64,000 nt of DNA from positions 212,653 to 276,652 of the forward strand of contig JAPWKH010000008.1 of assembly GCA_028283605.1 (NCBI GenBank), given 5' to 3'. Shown piece after piece: positions 16,704 to 26,689 of the stretch. The DNA is from Arachidicoccus sp. (GTDB lineage Bacteria; Bacteroidota; Bacteroidia; Chitinophagales; Chitinophagaceae). Made by a program: the position numbers and the translations under genes. The notes under the pieces were generated by a model. The model was given only the letters and a program-made list of their open reading frames with translations. It ran no database searches and was not told the DNA's origin. Each line of letters starts with the position of its first letter. Positions within the stretch are counted from its first letter, which is position 1.

Positions 16704-18359
16704 ATGGCATTTATCAACACAGGCAGAAATGAAGCTGTTCAGGGACTTCGGAAAGGCAATAGTTTTTACATTGTATTGCTGACGTTGGTAGCAGCTTTGG
16801 GTGGTTTATTATTTGGCTATGATACAGCCGTTGTTAATGGTGCGGAAGAAGCATTAGGAAAATATTTTGTGCTGCCCAAGCCGGATGATTTCTCATTGCT
16901 TACATCATCGTTGATAAATCAATATCGTTGGTTGTTGGTTATCGTGTTAATCATTGTTGCCATTATTATTTGCGTACAAATGATAAAATTGCTCGGAAAA
17001 AATAAAGGATTAATTGTAAGCATCATCTTGCTTGCAGCATTGATTATATGGTCGTATTTTTTTGTTGCCGCTGCAATTCCAACGAATGCCGATGGAATAA
17101 ATATATTACAAAACACGGCAAATTCTATCAAAGGATTTGTGCTTGCAAGTGCGTTGATTGGCTGTATTATCGGCGGCGCATTAGCGGGAACCATATCGAA
17201 AAATTGGGGAAGAAAATCGGGCTTATATATCGCAGCATTATCATTTTTAATTTCTGCTATAGGTGCCTGGAAGCCGGAAGCGTTCAACTTTTTCGGTGTC
17301 CTGCCCGTTTATTCTTTTGTGATTTATAGAATTATCGGCGGCTTGGGCGTAGGCGTTGCATCAATGATTTCTCCTATGTACATTGCTGAAATTGCCCCTG
17401 CAAAAATCAGAGGAAAATTGGTTTCATTTAATCAGTTTGCGATTATTTTTGGCATGCTTATAATCTATTTTGTAAATTATATAATTGCCGGAAAAGGTGA
17501 TGAACAGTGGCTTACGACAGAAGGTTGGCGGTGGATGTTTTTCTCGGGCGTGATTCCTGCGGTAATATTTTTTGTACTCTTATTTCTTGTGCCGGAAACG
17601 CCCCGCTATCTTGCGATGAAAGGAAAAGATGATAAAGCGTTAAAAGTATTGGCAAAAATCGGCGGCAAAGACGAAGCGCAATCTGTGTTGCTATCTATAA
17701 AAAGTACGCTGCACGAAACCAATAGCCCTTGGTTGTCGTATGGATCTTTATTAATTATTGTGGGTGTGTTGCTTTCCGTATTTCAGCAATTTGTAGGAAT
17801 AAATGTAGTTCTTTATTACGCGGGAAATATTTTTCGCAACATGGGATCATCAACCGATTCATCTTTGTTGCAAACCATTATTGTCGGCATTGTGAATTTA
17901 TTATTTACTGTTATTGCCATTTTTACAGTAGATAAATTTGGCCGCAAGCCATTGATGATAATAGGTTCGGTTGGAATGGCTGCAAGCATGATGGCAATTG
18001 GCTTTCTGTTCTATTCGCAAAATCTCGGAATTGCTGCATTGATATTTATGTTGATTTATACTGCTGCTTTTGCATTGAGTTGGGGCCCGGTTTGCTGGGT
18101 ATTGCTTGCAGAGATTTTTCCAAACAGTATTCGCGGCGCTTTATCTATTGCTGTTGCTGCGCAATGGATTGCAAATTGGGTTGTATCTTTTACCTTCCCT
18201 GTGATGAATGATAATGTTGCACTTACCAATCAGTTCCATCATGGATTTGCTTATTGGATTTATGGGGTAATGGCCGTATTGTCCGCATTGTTTATCTGGA
18301 AATTGGTGCCGGAAACAAAAGGTAAAAGCCTGGAAGAGATTGAAAGTGTATGGAAATAA
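16704..18359 (+). CDS. xylE: MFS sugar porter, probable D-xylose:H+ symporter
   Basis: A 551-residue, 12-helix transporter of the sugar porter family. The signatures are all present: GGLLFGYDTAVVNGAE, RIIGGLGVGVASMISPMYIA followed by PAKIRGKLVSFNQFAI, PETPRYL, QQFVGINVVLYYAGNIF, DKFGRKPLM, WGPVCWVLLAEIFPNSIRG and VPETKGKSLEEIE. An extra hydrophobic stretch around residues 70-125 makes it longer than E. coli XylE; such loops occur in Bacteroidota members. Xylose is the likely substrate because xylB and xylA are adjacent; the symbol is given on that basis. Confidence 0.88.
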   Translation: MAFINTGRNEAVQGLRKGNSFYIVLLTLVAALGGLLFGYDTAVVNGAEEALGKYFVLPKPDDFSLLTSSLINQYRWLLVIVLIIVAIIICVQMIKLLGKNKGLIVSIILLAALIIWSYFFVAAAIPTNADGINILQNTANSIKGFVLASALIGCIIGGALAGTISKNWGRKSGLYIAALSFLISAIGAWKPEAFNFFGVLPVYSFVIYRIIGGLGVGVASMISPMYIAEIAPAKIRGKLVSFNQFAIIFGMLIIYFVNYIIAGKGDEQWLTTEGWRWMFFSGVIPAVIFFVLLFLVPETPRYLAMKGKDDKALKVLAKIGGKDEAQSVLLSIKSTLHETNSPWLSYGSLLIIVGVLLSVFQQFVGINVVLYYAGNIFRNMGSSTDSSLLQTIIVGIVNLLFTVIAIFTVDKFGRKPLMIIGSVGMAASMMAIGFLFYSQNLGIAALIFMLIYTAAFALSWGPVCWVLLAEIFPNSIRGALSIAVAAQWIANWVVSFTFPVMNDNVALTNQFHHGFAYWIYGVMAVLSALFIWKLVPETKGKSLEEIESVWK

Positions 18360-18364
18360 AAATC

Positions 18365-19234
18365 TTATATAAATATTCTGGTACCGGAAAATCCTTCTCT
18401 GAATTCTTTAGGTGTTTTTCCTTTCTTTTTTTTGAATATTCTGTTGAAGTTAGATATATTGTTAAAGCCGCATGAATAGGCTATTTCAGCAATACTGTGC
18501 GATGTTTCCATCAGCATTCGCGTAGCGCTGCTCAGCCTGATTTCGGTTAATGTATCAATAAAAGTTTTACCTGTTTTGTTTTTGAAAAATCGACTGAACC
18601 CAACTTCCGTCATATTTGCAATTTTTGCCGCTTCAGAAAGCCCGGCCTGCTTGTTGAAATTGTTATGAATATATTCAATTACTTTCCGGATGCGGCGGCT
18701 GTTATAGGATATTGAATTATTGTTGAATACACTTCCGGATAATACGGTAATATTTCTTGAAAGGGAAAGATCATGCAAAATCGATAAAAGTTCTAATACC
18801 GAATCAAAACCTGTTTTATTTACCAAAGATAAAATGCGCGGGCTGATTCTTTCTATTGTGTCTGAAGAAAAAAGAATGCCGTTGGCTGATGTTTCAAACA
18901 TCCTTCTCATATAATCCAGTTGCTTTTTTTGTAAAAATTTATCCTGTAATAAATCTCTGTGAAACTGAATGGTTACTTCATGTATTTTTTTGCTTTTGCA
19001 TTTTTCGGTAAACCATCCGTGCGGTAAATTCGGCCCGACGAATACCAATTCGGATTGGCCGATCAGGCTTATATGATCGCCAACTACTCGTTTGGCATTC
19101 TTGGCATTTAAAATAAGGTTAAGTTCAAATTCTTCGTGAGTATGCAATGGAAAATCAAAATTGCTTTTATGTCTTACGGCCATGGTAAAACAATCGTTTT
19201 GGGTCAGCGGCGTAATTTCTCTGAAAATTTCCAT
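18365..19234 (-). CDS. AraC-family transcriptional regulator
   Basis: A 289-residue regulator with an N-terminal cupin-like sugar-sensing half (FPLHTHEEFELNLIL, FVGPNLPHGW) and a C-terminal pair of helix-turn-helix motifs (LSEAAKIANMTEVGFSRFFK, then HSIAEIAYSCGFNNISNFNR followed by KKGKTPKEFRE). It is divergent from the GH5 gene that opens the mannan locus and converges on the sugar porter. It is the only regulator at the locus; no hybrid two-component sensor or SusR is present, so it probably activates the SusC-GH3 genes. Confidence 0.9.
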   Translation of the reverse strand: MEIFREITPLTQNDCFTMAVRHKSNFDFPLHTHEEFELNLILNAKNAKRVVGDHISLIGQSELVFVGPNLPHGWFTEKCKSKKIHEVTIQFHRDLLQDKFLQKKQLDYMRRMFETSANGILFSSDTIERISPRILSLVNKTGFDSVLELLSILHDLSLSRNITVLSGSVFNNNSISYNSRRIRKVIEYIHNNFNKQAGLSEAAKIANMTEVGFSRFFKNKTGKTFIDTLTEIRLSSATRMLMETSHSIAEIAYSCGFNNISNFNRIFKKKKGKTPKEFREGFSGTRIFI

Positions 19235-19426
19235 TGTTTTGTATAAAATTTATATTCATAAAGATAAAAATAAAATAAGGATTATGTCAAGATAATATTA
19301 TTAAATAATTACGATGAAATGTATATGTAGAAAGACATAAGAAATTTTTTTTTAATAAAATGATTATCAACAGTGAAAAAAATACTAATGTATTATTAAA
19401 TTTTTTATTATTAATTTTAAACAATT

Positions 19427-20371
19427 ATGAAGAAAGCGTTATTCTCAATTTTCCTTCTTATTTCAGGAATGCCCTATGCACAAAGGCCTGTTGATATACA
19501 TGGTTTTCTCAATGTAAAAGGAACAGGCTTATTTGATCAATACGGAAAAAAAATTGCTTTGCATGGTGTCAGCTACGGATGGCACAATTTCTGGCCGAGA
19601 TTTTATAACCAATCTTCAGTCGCATGGTTGGCCGGAGATTGGCATGTGTCTGTAGTAAGGGCGGCAATAGGCGCCGAACCGCGGGACGGATATATAAATG
19701 CACCAAAGAAATCATTAAAAGCAGCAGAAGCAATTATTAATGGCGCAATTAAAAGCGGAATATATGTAATTGTTGATTGGCATTCTCATAATATAAACAT
19801 AGACTCGGCCACGCAATTCTTTACATTCATTGCAAAAAAATATCATCATTATCCAAATATCATATACGAAATTTTTAACGAACCTGATTACGAATCCTGG
19901 GAAGAAGTAAAGCAATATGCCGAAAAAATAGTAACTGTCATCCGAAAGTATGATCCTAAAAATCTTATCTTAGTCGGTTGCCCTCATTGGGATCAGGATA
20001 TTATGCAGCCTGCCGATGATCCTTTGAAAAATGTTACTAATGTTATGTACACTGTGCATTTTTATGCTGCTACACATAAAGAATATCTGAGAAAACGTTG
20101 TGACAGCGCTTTGGCAAAAGGCCTTCCGATATTTATTTCCGAATCCGCCGGAATGGAGGCCTCCGGTGACGGAAATTTAGACTATCCTGAATGGCTAACT
20201 TGGATTCGTTGGGCAGATAATCGAAACATTTCTTGGGTTGTCTGGTCTGTATCCGATAAAGATGAAACTTGCTCTATGCTAAAAAAATCTGCCGGTTCAA
20301 ACGGCGGCTGGAATGATAATGAGTTGAAAGAATCGGGCGTCTATACGAAAAGATTACTAAAAAAGTATTAG
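19427..20371 (+). CDS. GH5 endo-glycanase (cellulase/mannanase type)
   Basis: A 314-residue secreted GH5 enzyme with a signal peptide (cleavage near MPYAQ) and no other domain. Catalytic features: the histidine in YVIVDWHSHN, the acid/base glutamate in IYEIFNEPDY, a TVHFYAATH histidine/tyrosine segment and the nucleophile glutamate in PIFISESAG. The pattern is closest to the GH5 subfamily 2 type of endo-beta-1,4-glucanase, which would suit glucomannan cleavage; the exact substrate is not fixed by sequence. It is the first gene rightward from the AraC regulator. Confidence 0.85.
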   Translation: MKKALFSIFLLISGMPYAQRPVDIHGFLNVKGTGLFDQYGKKIALHGVSYGWHNFWPRFYNQSSVAWLAGDWHVSVVRAAIGAEPRDGYINAPKKSLKAAEAIINGAIKSGIYVIVDWHSHNINIDSATQFFTFIAKKYHHYPNIIYEIFNEPDYESWEEVKQYAEKIVTVIRKYDPKNLILVGCPHWDQDIMQPADDPLKNVTNVMYTVHFYAATHKEYLRKRCDSALAKGLPIFISESAGMEASGDGNLDYPEWLTWIRWADNRNISWVVWSVSDKDETCSMLKKSAGSNGGWNDNELKESGVYTKRLLKKY

Positions 20372-20555
20372 TATATATTATAAACTTAATTAGTAATTTA
20401 ATTTTTCTTCTAATGCGCTGTTATATTGACTATCACAATATCTTTTAAATAGTTTTTTCATTCATTTATTTTTTAGCAATTACATTTTTATACTTCAAGA
20501 TAAAAAATAACAATTAATAGCTAATAAAGTATTATAAACTCTTTTAACAAAAATC

Positions 20556-20563
20556 TACTTTTG
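20556..20563 (+). promoter_or_regulatory. Possible -7 element before susC-like gene
   Basis: TACTTTTG matches TAnnTTTG but sits only 16 bases before the ATG, which would leave a very short leader, and no clear -33 element is seen. The 208-base gap before SusC has no other recognisable feature. Confidence 0.25.
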
Positions 20564-20579
20564 TGAAAACTTACAAACG

Positions 20580-23500
20580 ATGATTAATAAGATTGTTGGC
20601 AAATTTTTTATCCTTATTTTTTTCTTATTGTCTGTGTCTCTTGCTTTTGCCCAAACGATTACTGTTTCCGGAAGTGTAAAAGACGAAAACGGACAGCCAT
20701 TGAGTTTAGTGTCGGTAACGCAGGTCGGAGGAACCAAACACGCACTTACTGATGAAAAAGGCAACTTTACGATTACGGTTTCGGATAATGCAAAATTTTT
20801 ACAATTTTCTTATACAGGTAAAAAAGATGTTGTAAAACCAATTGTTGCAGGGCAAGCTTTGAATGTACAACTGGAATCTTCCGACTCCAAATTGGGCGAT
20901 GTAGTAGTAATTGGTTATGGAACGGAAAAAAAAGCAAATATTACGAGTGCAATATCATCGCTTAAAGCAGATGATATTAAAAATATTCCGGCTGCAGGCG
21001 TAGATCAGATGATGCAAGGTAAAATTCCCGGAGTTACTGTAACAACCAATTCAGGACAACCCGGCGGCGGAGTTTCGGTACGCGTTAGAGGTATTACTAC
21101 TGTCAGCAATGTGGCCGGCGTTAGTAATGAACCTTTGTATGTGATAGACGGGGTTCCAATATATTCAAGTACAGCTAGTACGAGTCAGGATCAGTTGGGA
21201 GGAGTTGCAGGTCAAACGACGCAAAGTGTTTTAGCTACTTTAAACCCTTCGGATATCGAATCCATTGATGTTTTAAAAGATGCTTCTGCACAAGCTATAT
21301 ATGGATCTGCGGGTGCAAATGGAGTCGTGTTAATCACAACAAAGAAGGGTAAAACGGGAGAAGGAAAAATTTCTTACGATGGATATGTAGGTTGGTCAGA
21401 TGTACAAAAAAAATTGCCATTGATGGATTTGAGGCAATATGCTCAATATTATAACTCGCTTGTAGGAGAAGTTGGCTCCATAGTTGGTTTGGACACTATA
21501 CCTGAGTTTGCAAATCCTTCTCTTCTTGGTAAAGGAACAGATTGGCAGGATGCTATATTTCAGACAGGTGTAATGCAAAATCATCAATTGTCATTCTCCG
21601 GAGGTACTGGCAAAACAACGTATTACTTTTCCGGTGGTTATTTTGACCAAACGGGAACAGTAATTGGCTCAGAATTTAAAAGGTGGTCTATTCGTGCAAG
21701 CGTTGACCAGCAAGTCAAGAAATGGTTGAAAGCTGGCGTGAGTGCTAATCTTAGCCGAACGAATCAACAAGTAACTTTAACGGACGGGCAACAATCCGTG
21801 ATTAGTTTGGCGTTATATAATAGCCCCGCAACTCCTGTGAAAGGTCTGGATGGATCTTATCTCAGCACATCTTCAATTGCCGGAGTGCCTTTTGGTCAGA
21901 GTCAAAATCCTGTAGCGCTTGCCCTATTAAGAGATGTGCATGATATTCAGTCAAAAGCTTATGGTAATATATATGCGGAAATTGAATTTATTCCGGGGCT
22001 TACTTTACGCAATCAATTCAATTACGATGCACAATCTTTACAAAATACCGGTTTCGAGCCAAGTATAACCAATCCGGTAACTAATCTCCTTGTGATTGGA
22101 CCCAATAGACTGAGAGTTGAAACTGATAACAGTTATTATTTTGGACTGCAAACTTATCTTACTTACAATCACACATTTTTAGGCAAACATTATTTAAATG
22201 TAGTGGTTGGGCATGAAGCATCCAGATCGGATTATGATTCTAAATATATTTCCGCAACCGGTACGGTTTTGAATCAGGAAACATTTAATGGCGCTACAAT
22301 AGATGATGCACAAACCGGTGGTAATTCATATCCGGATAGAAGTGAAGGCTATTTCGCGAGATTGAATTATACGTATGATAACAGATATTCTATTAGTCTC
22401 TCGGATAGAAGAGATGGAAGTGCAAAATTCGGCCCTAATCACAGAATCGGTTATTTCCCTGCAGCATCAGCTGCCTGGACTGTATCCAACGAAAAATTTG
22501 CTAAAAACTGGAGCTGGGTGTCTAATCTTAAACTTAGAATAGGAGTAGGAGACGTGGGTTATTCAGCCGGAAATTTTGCATATCAGACCAATATTAGACT
22601 ACTTTCTTCCGGTTTAAATGGCTTATTGGGTGAGAGTGGTATAGGTGTTGTTGGAAATTTGGGTAACCCGGATCTTCATTGGGAAGCTGTAAGAACCTAT
22701 AATGCAGGCATCGATGCAACCCTCTTTAAAAATCATATAGATTTTACAATAGATGTCTATAAAAAAATTACAAAAGATTTGATTTTGGCTACAAGCTTAC
22801 CAAGTTTTGCAGGATTGGATGTTGATCCTACAGGAAGCAGTGGACCTTTGGAAGGTTCTTATCAGAACATAGACGCTCCTACAGTAAATGCAGGTCAAAT
22901 GACGAATACGGGAGTTGATATAGGAATTACTACACACAATATTACAGAAAAGAATTTTACATGGACAACAAATTTCGTATTTAGTGCTTATAAAAACAGA
23001 TTGAACAGTACAGCGGGTAACGAGTCATTATTTGGCCGCAGTCAGCAATTTACTTCGACTATTCTTACGGTAAGTACACCGGGCTCTGGTAAGTCTGTTG
23101 GTGAATTTTATGGCTATGTTACAGATGGATTATATCGCTCAATGGATGAATTGAACAATGGGCCTGTACCACCATTAGCAATTGGTCAGCAAGGTACCTG
23201 GCTCGGAGATATAAGATATAAAGATTTAGACGGAAATGATACTATTAATTCAAAAGACCAGACATATATTGGCGACCCTAATCCTAAATTTACTTATAGC
23301 ATTACAAATACATTTAATTACAAAGGATTTGATTTGTCAATTTTTTTGAATGGTGTGTATGGGGATAAAATTTTCAATATGACAAGAACGGAAACTGAGC
23401 AGAATTACTCGGCTTATCTAAATCAATCAACTGCAGTATTAAATCGCTATTCCGCAACAAATCCGAATTCATCGTTTCCACGTTATAATCAGTGGAACAG

Positions 23501-23786
23501 TAATAATCTCGCAATTTCTGATCGATTTGTAGAGAGTGGTTCTTATCTAAGGATTCAGAATATTTCCTTAGGATATAATATACCTAAGAAAGTTTTAGAT
23601 AAACTCAAAGTTATTTCATCTTTCAGGGTATATGTCTCAGGTCAAAATATTCATACGTTTACGAAGTATTCAGGATTAGACCCTGAGTTGGGTTCATTTA
23701 ACGGGAATGCGCTTTTGACCAATGTTGATTACGGTCACTATCCAAATCCAAGAACATATACAATAGGGGCTAACATTGTATTTTAA
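20580..23786 (+). CDS. SusC/RagA-type TonB-dependent outer-membrane transporter
   Basis: A 1,068-residue protein with a signal peptide (SLAFAQ), an N-terminal carboxypeptidase-regulatory-like domain (VSGSVKDENGQPLSLVSVTQ), the TonB-box region (DVVVIGYGTEKKANIT), a plug with the family signature DASAQAIYGSAGANG, and a C-terminal 22-strand barrel ending in phenylalanine (YTIGANIVF). SusC proteins import glycan oligosaccharides with TonB energy, with a SusD lid. The following gene is that SusD partner, and the locus enzymes suggest manno-oligosaccharides as cargo. Confidence 0.95.
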   Translation: MINKIVGKFFILIFFLLSVSLAFAQTITVSGSVKDENGQPLSLVSVTQVGGTKHALTDEKGNFTITVSDNAKFLQFSYTGKKDVVKPIVAGQALNVQLESSDSKLGDVVVIGYGTEKKANITSAISSLKADDIKNIPAAGVDQMMQGKIPGVTVTTNSGQPGGGVSVRVRGITTVSNVAGVSNEPLYVIDGVPIYSSTASTSQDQLGGVAGQTTQSVLATLNPSDIESIDVLKDASAQAIYGSAGANGVVLITTKKGKTGEGKISYDGYVGWSDVQKKLPLMDLRQYAQYYNSLVGEVGSIVGLDTIPEFANPSLLGKGTDWQDAIFQTGVMQNHQLSFSGGTGKTTYYFSGGYFDQTGTVIGSEFKRWSIRASVDQQVKKWLKAGVSANLSRTNQQVTLTDGQQSVISLALYNSPATPVKGLDGSYLSTSSIAGVPFGQSQNPVALALLRDVHDIQSKAYGNIYAEIEFIPGLTLRNQFNYDAQSLQNTGFEPSITNPVTNLLVIGPNRLRVETDNSYYFGLQTYLTYNHTFLGKHYLNVVVGHEASRSDYDSKYISATGTVLNQETFNGATIDDAQTGGNSYPDRSEGYFARLNYTYDNRYSISLSDRRDGSAKFGPNHRIGYFPAASAAWTVSNEKFAKNWSWVSNLKLRIGVGDVGYSAGNFAYQTNIRLLSSGLNGLLGESGIGVVGNLGNPDLHWEAVRTYNAGIDATLFKNHIDFTIDVYKKITKDLILATSLPSFAGLDVDPTGSSGPLEGSYQNIDAPTVNAGQMTNTGVDIGITTHNITEKNFTWTTNFVFSAYKNRLNSTAGNESLFGRSQQFTSTILTVSTPGSGKSVGEFYGYVTDGLYRSMDELNNGPVPPLAIGQQGTWLGDIRYKDLDGNDTINSKDQTYIGDPNPKFTYSITNTFNYKGFDLSIFLNGVYGDKIFNMTRTETEQNYSAYLNQSTAVLNRYSATNPNSSFPRYNQWNSNNLAISDRFVESGSYLRIQNISLGYNIPKKVLDKLKVISSFRVYVSGQNIHTFTKYSGLDPELGSFNGNALLTNVDYGHYPNPRTYTIGANIVF

Positions 23787-23867
23787 AAGAAACAGTTATG
23801 ATTAGAATTTTTTTTAATACAAAAACTCAATTGTTGTAAACGGCAAAAAACAATAAAATCTTTTCAG

Positions 23868-25460
23868 ATGAAAAATAAAATAGTATATACTTTCCTGCTA
23901 TTGGTTGTTTTGGTTTCATGCAAAAAATCTTTTTTGGATTTAACCAATCCAAATGGACCTACTTTAGATAATTATTATGCAACTGCAGATCAAGTGCAAG
24001 GCGCTACAGCCTTTTTATACAATCAGCCTTGGTCAAGCTATATTGATAAAGCTTTTAATTGCATCGGCGATATATTAAGTGGTAATATGCTTAGCAGTGC
24101 AGGAGATGCAAACTACGGAAACAATAGTTATGTGTATTTTACCGTACAAGCTACCGACGGGAATAACTTGTTAGCTTGGCAAGCTAATTATAAAGTGGCG
24201 GGTAATGCAACGGTACTGATGACTACTTTTCAACAAAAACTTGCAGCTGCGACAGCAGAACAGCAAGGTTTTTTGAACGAGGGAATTGCTGAGGCACAGT
24301 TTATAAGAGGTGCTGCATATTTCAATATTGCTCGGGTATGGGGAGATGTTCCTATAATTGCTGATCCTATTGCTTTGGCATCTGCGACCAATTACAATAT
24401 ACCGCGCTATCAACAAAAAGATGTATTACAATTTGCGTTAAACGATTTCAAAGCGGCGTTTGAAAACTTGCCCGCTGACCCCATTGTTACGGGACGAGCT
24501 TCCAAATATTCGGCTGAAGGTATGATGGCAAAACTTTATTTATACAGAGGAGATTATGATAGTGCAGCTGCAGCCGCAAAAGATGTAATTGAATCCGGGA
24601 AATATGCCCTTTTTTCTGATTATTTGGGTATGTTTACCAATCCCAACAACAATAACAACAGTGAATCTTTATTTGCCTTGCAATGGATTGCTCAAGGAGG
24701 TTATGGTTATGCAAATGCAGAGCAAGCATACTGTGCACCGGCTTCTTTATTGAAACCCGATTTTAATACAGGATATTCTTCTGTAATTCCATCATTGGAT
24801 TTGATAAACGCCTATGATTTCGGAGATAAAAGAAAAGGTTGGTCTATTATGCAGGAAGGATACACAAATCCCAATTGGAAAAATGTAAACTTCCCTAATG
24901 GATTTGTATATGATACCATGCCCGGCGGACAACAAGATGACGCTACTCATATAACTACCGGTACTCGTTCAAATGTGCTTAAATATGTTATTGGCCCGGC
25001 TGACAATAATGGTGCAAATCCTTTTCCTACCAATTCACAAGGGGGCAATAGTATGTGTACTTATATGTTAAGATATGCAGATGTATTATTAATATACGCA
25101 GAAGCTGTATTGGGCACTAATGCCTCAACAGCTGATGGAGATGCGTTAGCAGCTTTCAATCAAGTGCATCAACGTGCAGGCCTTACTGCTGTTACAAGTC
25201 TTACGAAAGATTTGATTTTACATGAACGCAGAGTTGAGTTTGCATTTGAAGGTGATTATTGGTTTGACATTCAACGGCAAGGTTTTGCAAAAGCGAAGCA
25301 AATAATGGAAGCACAGGAGAGAGGTACTTTGAATGGAGATGGAACTGTTAATCATACTGGTGTTACTGTGAGTTCAGCATCTCAATTGTTTTTACCTATT
25401 CCTTCAAGCGAAATCACAGCAGATCCGGAATTGGCAAAACCTGCAGTACCATATTATTAA
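23868..25460 (+). CDS. SusD/RagB-type glycan-binding lipoprotein
   Basis: A 530-residue surface lipoprotein (signal peptide ending VVLVSC, lipid cysteine at residue ~18) with the TPR-rich SusD fold. Hallmarks: LDLTNPNGPTLDNYYAT at the start, EAQFIRGAAYFNIARVWGDVP, KYSAEGMMAKLYLYRGDYDSA, MLRYADVLLIYAEA, LILHERRVEFAFEGDYWFDI, and the closing FLPIPSSEITADPEL. It caps the SusC transporter and binds the glycan at the cell surface. The 81-base spacing from SusC is normal for the pair. Confidence 0.95.
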   Translation: MKNKIVYTFLLLVVLVSCKKSFLDLTNPNGPTLDNYYATADQVQGATAFLYNQPWSSYIDKAFNCIGDILSGNMLSSAGDANYGNNSYVYFTVQATDGNNLLAWQANYKVAGNATVLMTTFQQKLAAATAEQQGFLNEGIAEAQFIRGAAYFNIARVWGDVPIIADPIALASATNYNIPRYQQKDVLQFALNDFKAAFENLPADPIVTGRASKYSAEGMMAKLYLYRGDYDSAAAAAKDVIESGKYALFSDYLGMFTNPNNNNNSESLFALQWIAQGGYGYANAEQAYCAPASLLKPDFNTGYSSVIPSLDLINAYDFGDKRKGWSIMQEGYTNPNWKNVNFPNGFVYDTMPGGQQDDATHITTGTRSNVLKYVIGPADNNGANPFPTNSQGGNSMCTYMLRYADVLLIYAEAVLGTNASTADGDALAAFNQVHQRAGLTAVTSLTKDLILHERRVEFAFEGDYWFDIQRQGFAKAKQIMEAQERGTLNGDGTVNHTGVTVSSASQLFLPIPSSEITADPELAKPAVPYY

Positions 25461-25509
25461 TAGCAGATAAAATTCATCAAGGACTTTTTTGATAGAAAAA
25501 AATAAAATT

Positions 25510-26583
25510 ATGAATCCAAAATATTTTATAAAGACAACATTATTCTTACTGTTAAGTTCGGCACTAATTATCGCATGTAAGAAAGATGATAGTGCAAATT
25601 CAGTACCTTCTGCAGCCTCTCTTAAAATTTCTCCCGATTCAGGTGCCGGAGGTAATCTTGTTACAATTACCGGATCTGATCTTGCCGGTGTGCAACAAAT
25701 CATATTAGATAATGACAGTGTCCCTGTATCTTTTAATCCTGTTTTCAATACAAATAATGCATTGCTATTCAGGGTGCCGGATACTGCAAATGGCGGGGAT
25801 CAAAATATTATTCTTGTAAAAAAGAATGGAGCTTCTGTGAAAATACCTTTTAAAGTAATTGCTTTGGTAACAATATCGGGTGTTTCAAATTATGATTTCG
25901 TACCAGGCGATGAAATTACACTTACAGGAAATAATCTGGGAGATGTAAGTAATGTCGTTTTAGCAGGCACTAACGATGCTGCAACCGTTGTGTCTGCAAG
26001 TAAAAAGCAATTGGTAATTAAAATGCCTGCCACCAGCGCTAACAGAGCAAAACTTACCATTACTAACTCCTCAGGAACAATAACTACTACACAAGAATTA
26101 GTAAATATCAACAATACTTATCAGCTCTTCACGGACGATTATGAAAATGGAGTACAAAACGGATCATGGGGCCCGGCAACTACTTCTACCGATGCAGCTA
26201 ATGTAAAAACCGGTACAGCGTCTTTTGCTGCAACTTATCAGAAAGGGAATTGGAGCGCAGATGGCTTTGCCAATTGGGGCACGGGAATTCCGGATTTAAC
26301 GAAACAAGGTTATACCTACCTAACTTTTTGGGTTAAAGGAGGTTTGGAAGATTATACGCTTTATCTTACCGCTTCTACCAAAGCAGGCGGTTCGTATGGC
26401 AATTCAGATCAATCTACTCCCATTAATGTGAAAGCAGGGATATGGAATTATTTTAAATTATCTCTGTCGGATATTAAATTATGGTCAACAGGTTCGTCTT
26501 GCGCTCAAATAGGCTGGTGGATACAGGGGCCAAATGATCAAGATGAAACGTTTTACTTCGATGATGTAATGTTTGTAAAATAA
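25510..26583 (+). CDS. IPT/TIG-domain surface glycan-binding lipoprotein (SusE/F position)
   Basis: I use the ATG at 25,510 (an upstream TTG extends the frame to 25,489), giving a signal peptide ending ALIIAC. Two IPT/TIG beta-sandwich domains follow (LKISPDSGAGGNLVTITGSD and ISGVSNYDFVPGDEITLTGN). A C-terminal ~160-residue module (YENGVQNGSWGPATTST, LTFWVKGGLEDYTLYLTAS, IGWWIQGPNDQDETFYFDDV) looks like a carbohydrate-binding sandwich with exposed tryptophans. Position after SusD and architecture match surface glycan-binding proteins. No enzymatic motif is seen; mannan binding is inferred. Confidence 0.82.
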   Translation: MNPKYFIKTTLFLLLSSALIIACKKDDSANSVPSAASLKISPDSGAGGNLVTITGSDLAGVQQIILDNDSVPVSFNPVFNTNNALLFRVPDTANGGDQNIILVKKNGASVKIPFKVIALVTISGVSNYDFVPGDEITLTGNNLGDVSNVVLAGTNDAATVVSASKKQLVIKMPATSANRAKLTITNSSGTITTTQELVNINNTYQLFTDDYENGVQNGSWGPATTSTDAANVKTGTASFAATYQKGNWSADGFANWGTGIPDLTKQGYTYLTFWVKGGLEDYTLYLTASTKAGGSYGNSDQSTPINVKAGIWNYFKLSLSDIKLWSTGSSCAQIGWWIQGPNDQDETFYFDDVMFVK

Positions 26584-26618
26584 TTGTTTCCCGTCTTCGT
26601 TGCTTCCTATTTTGCTTT

Positions 26619-26655
26619 CACTTTGCAAGGCCGCATATATTGGCTTTGCAAAGTG
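26619..26655. other. Strong stem-loop inside the mannan locus
   Basis: Arms CACTTTGCAAGGCC (26619-26632) and GGCTTTGCAAAGTG (26642-26655) pair over 14 positions with one G-U wobble, with a 9-base loop. No T run follows, so it is not a standard terminator. It separates the SusC/SusD/TIG genes from the enzyme genes and may set their relative mRNA levels. Confidence 0.6.
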
Positions 26656-26689
26656 ATTTAATAAATACTCATTAGAAAATATCCGGAAG

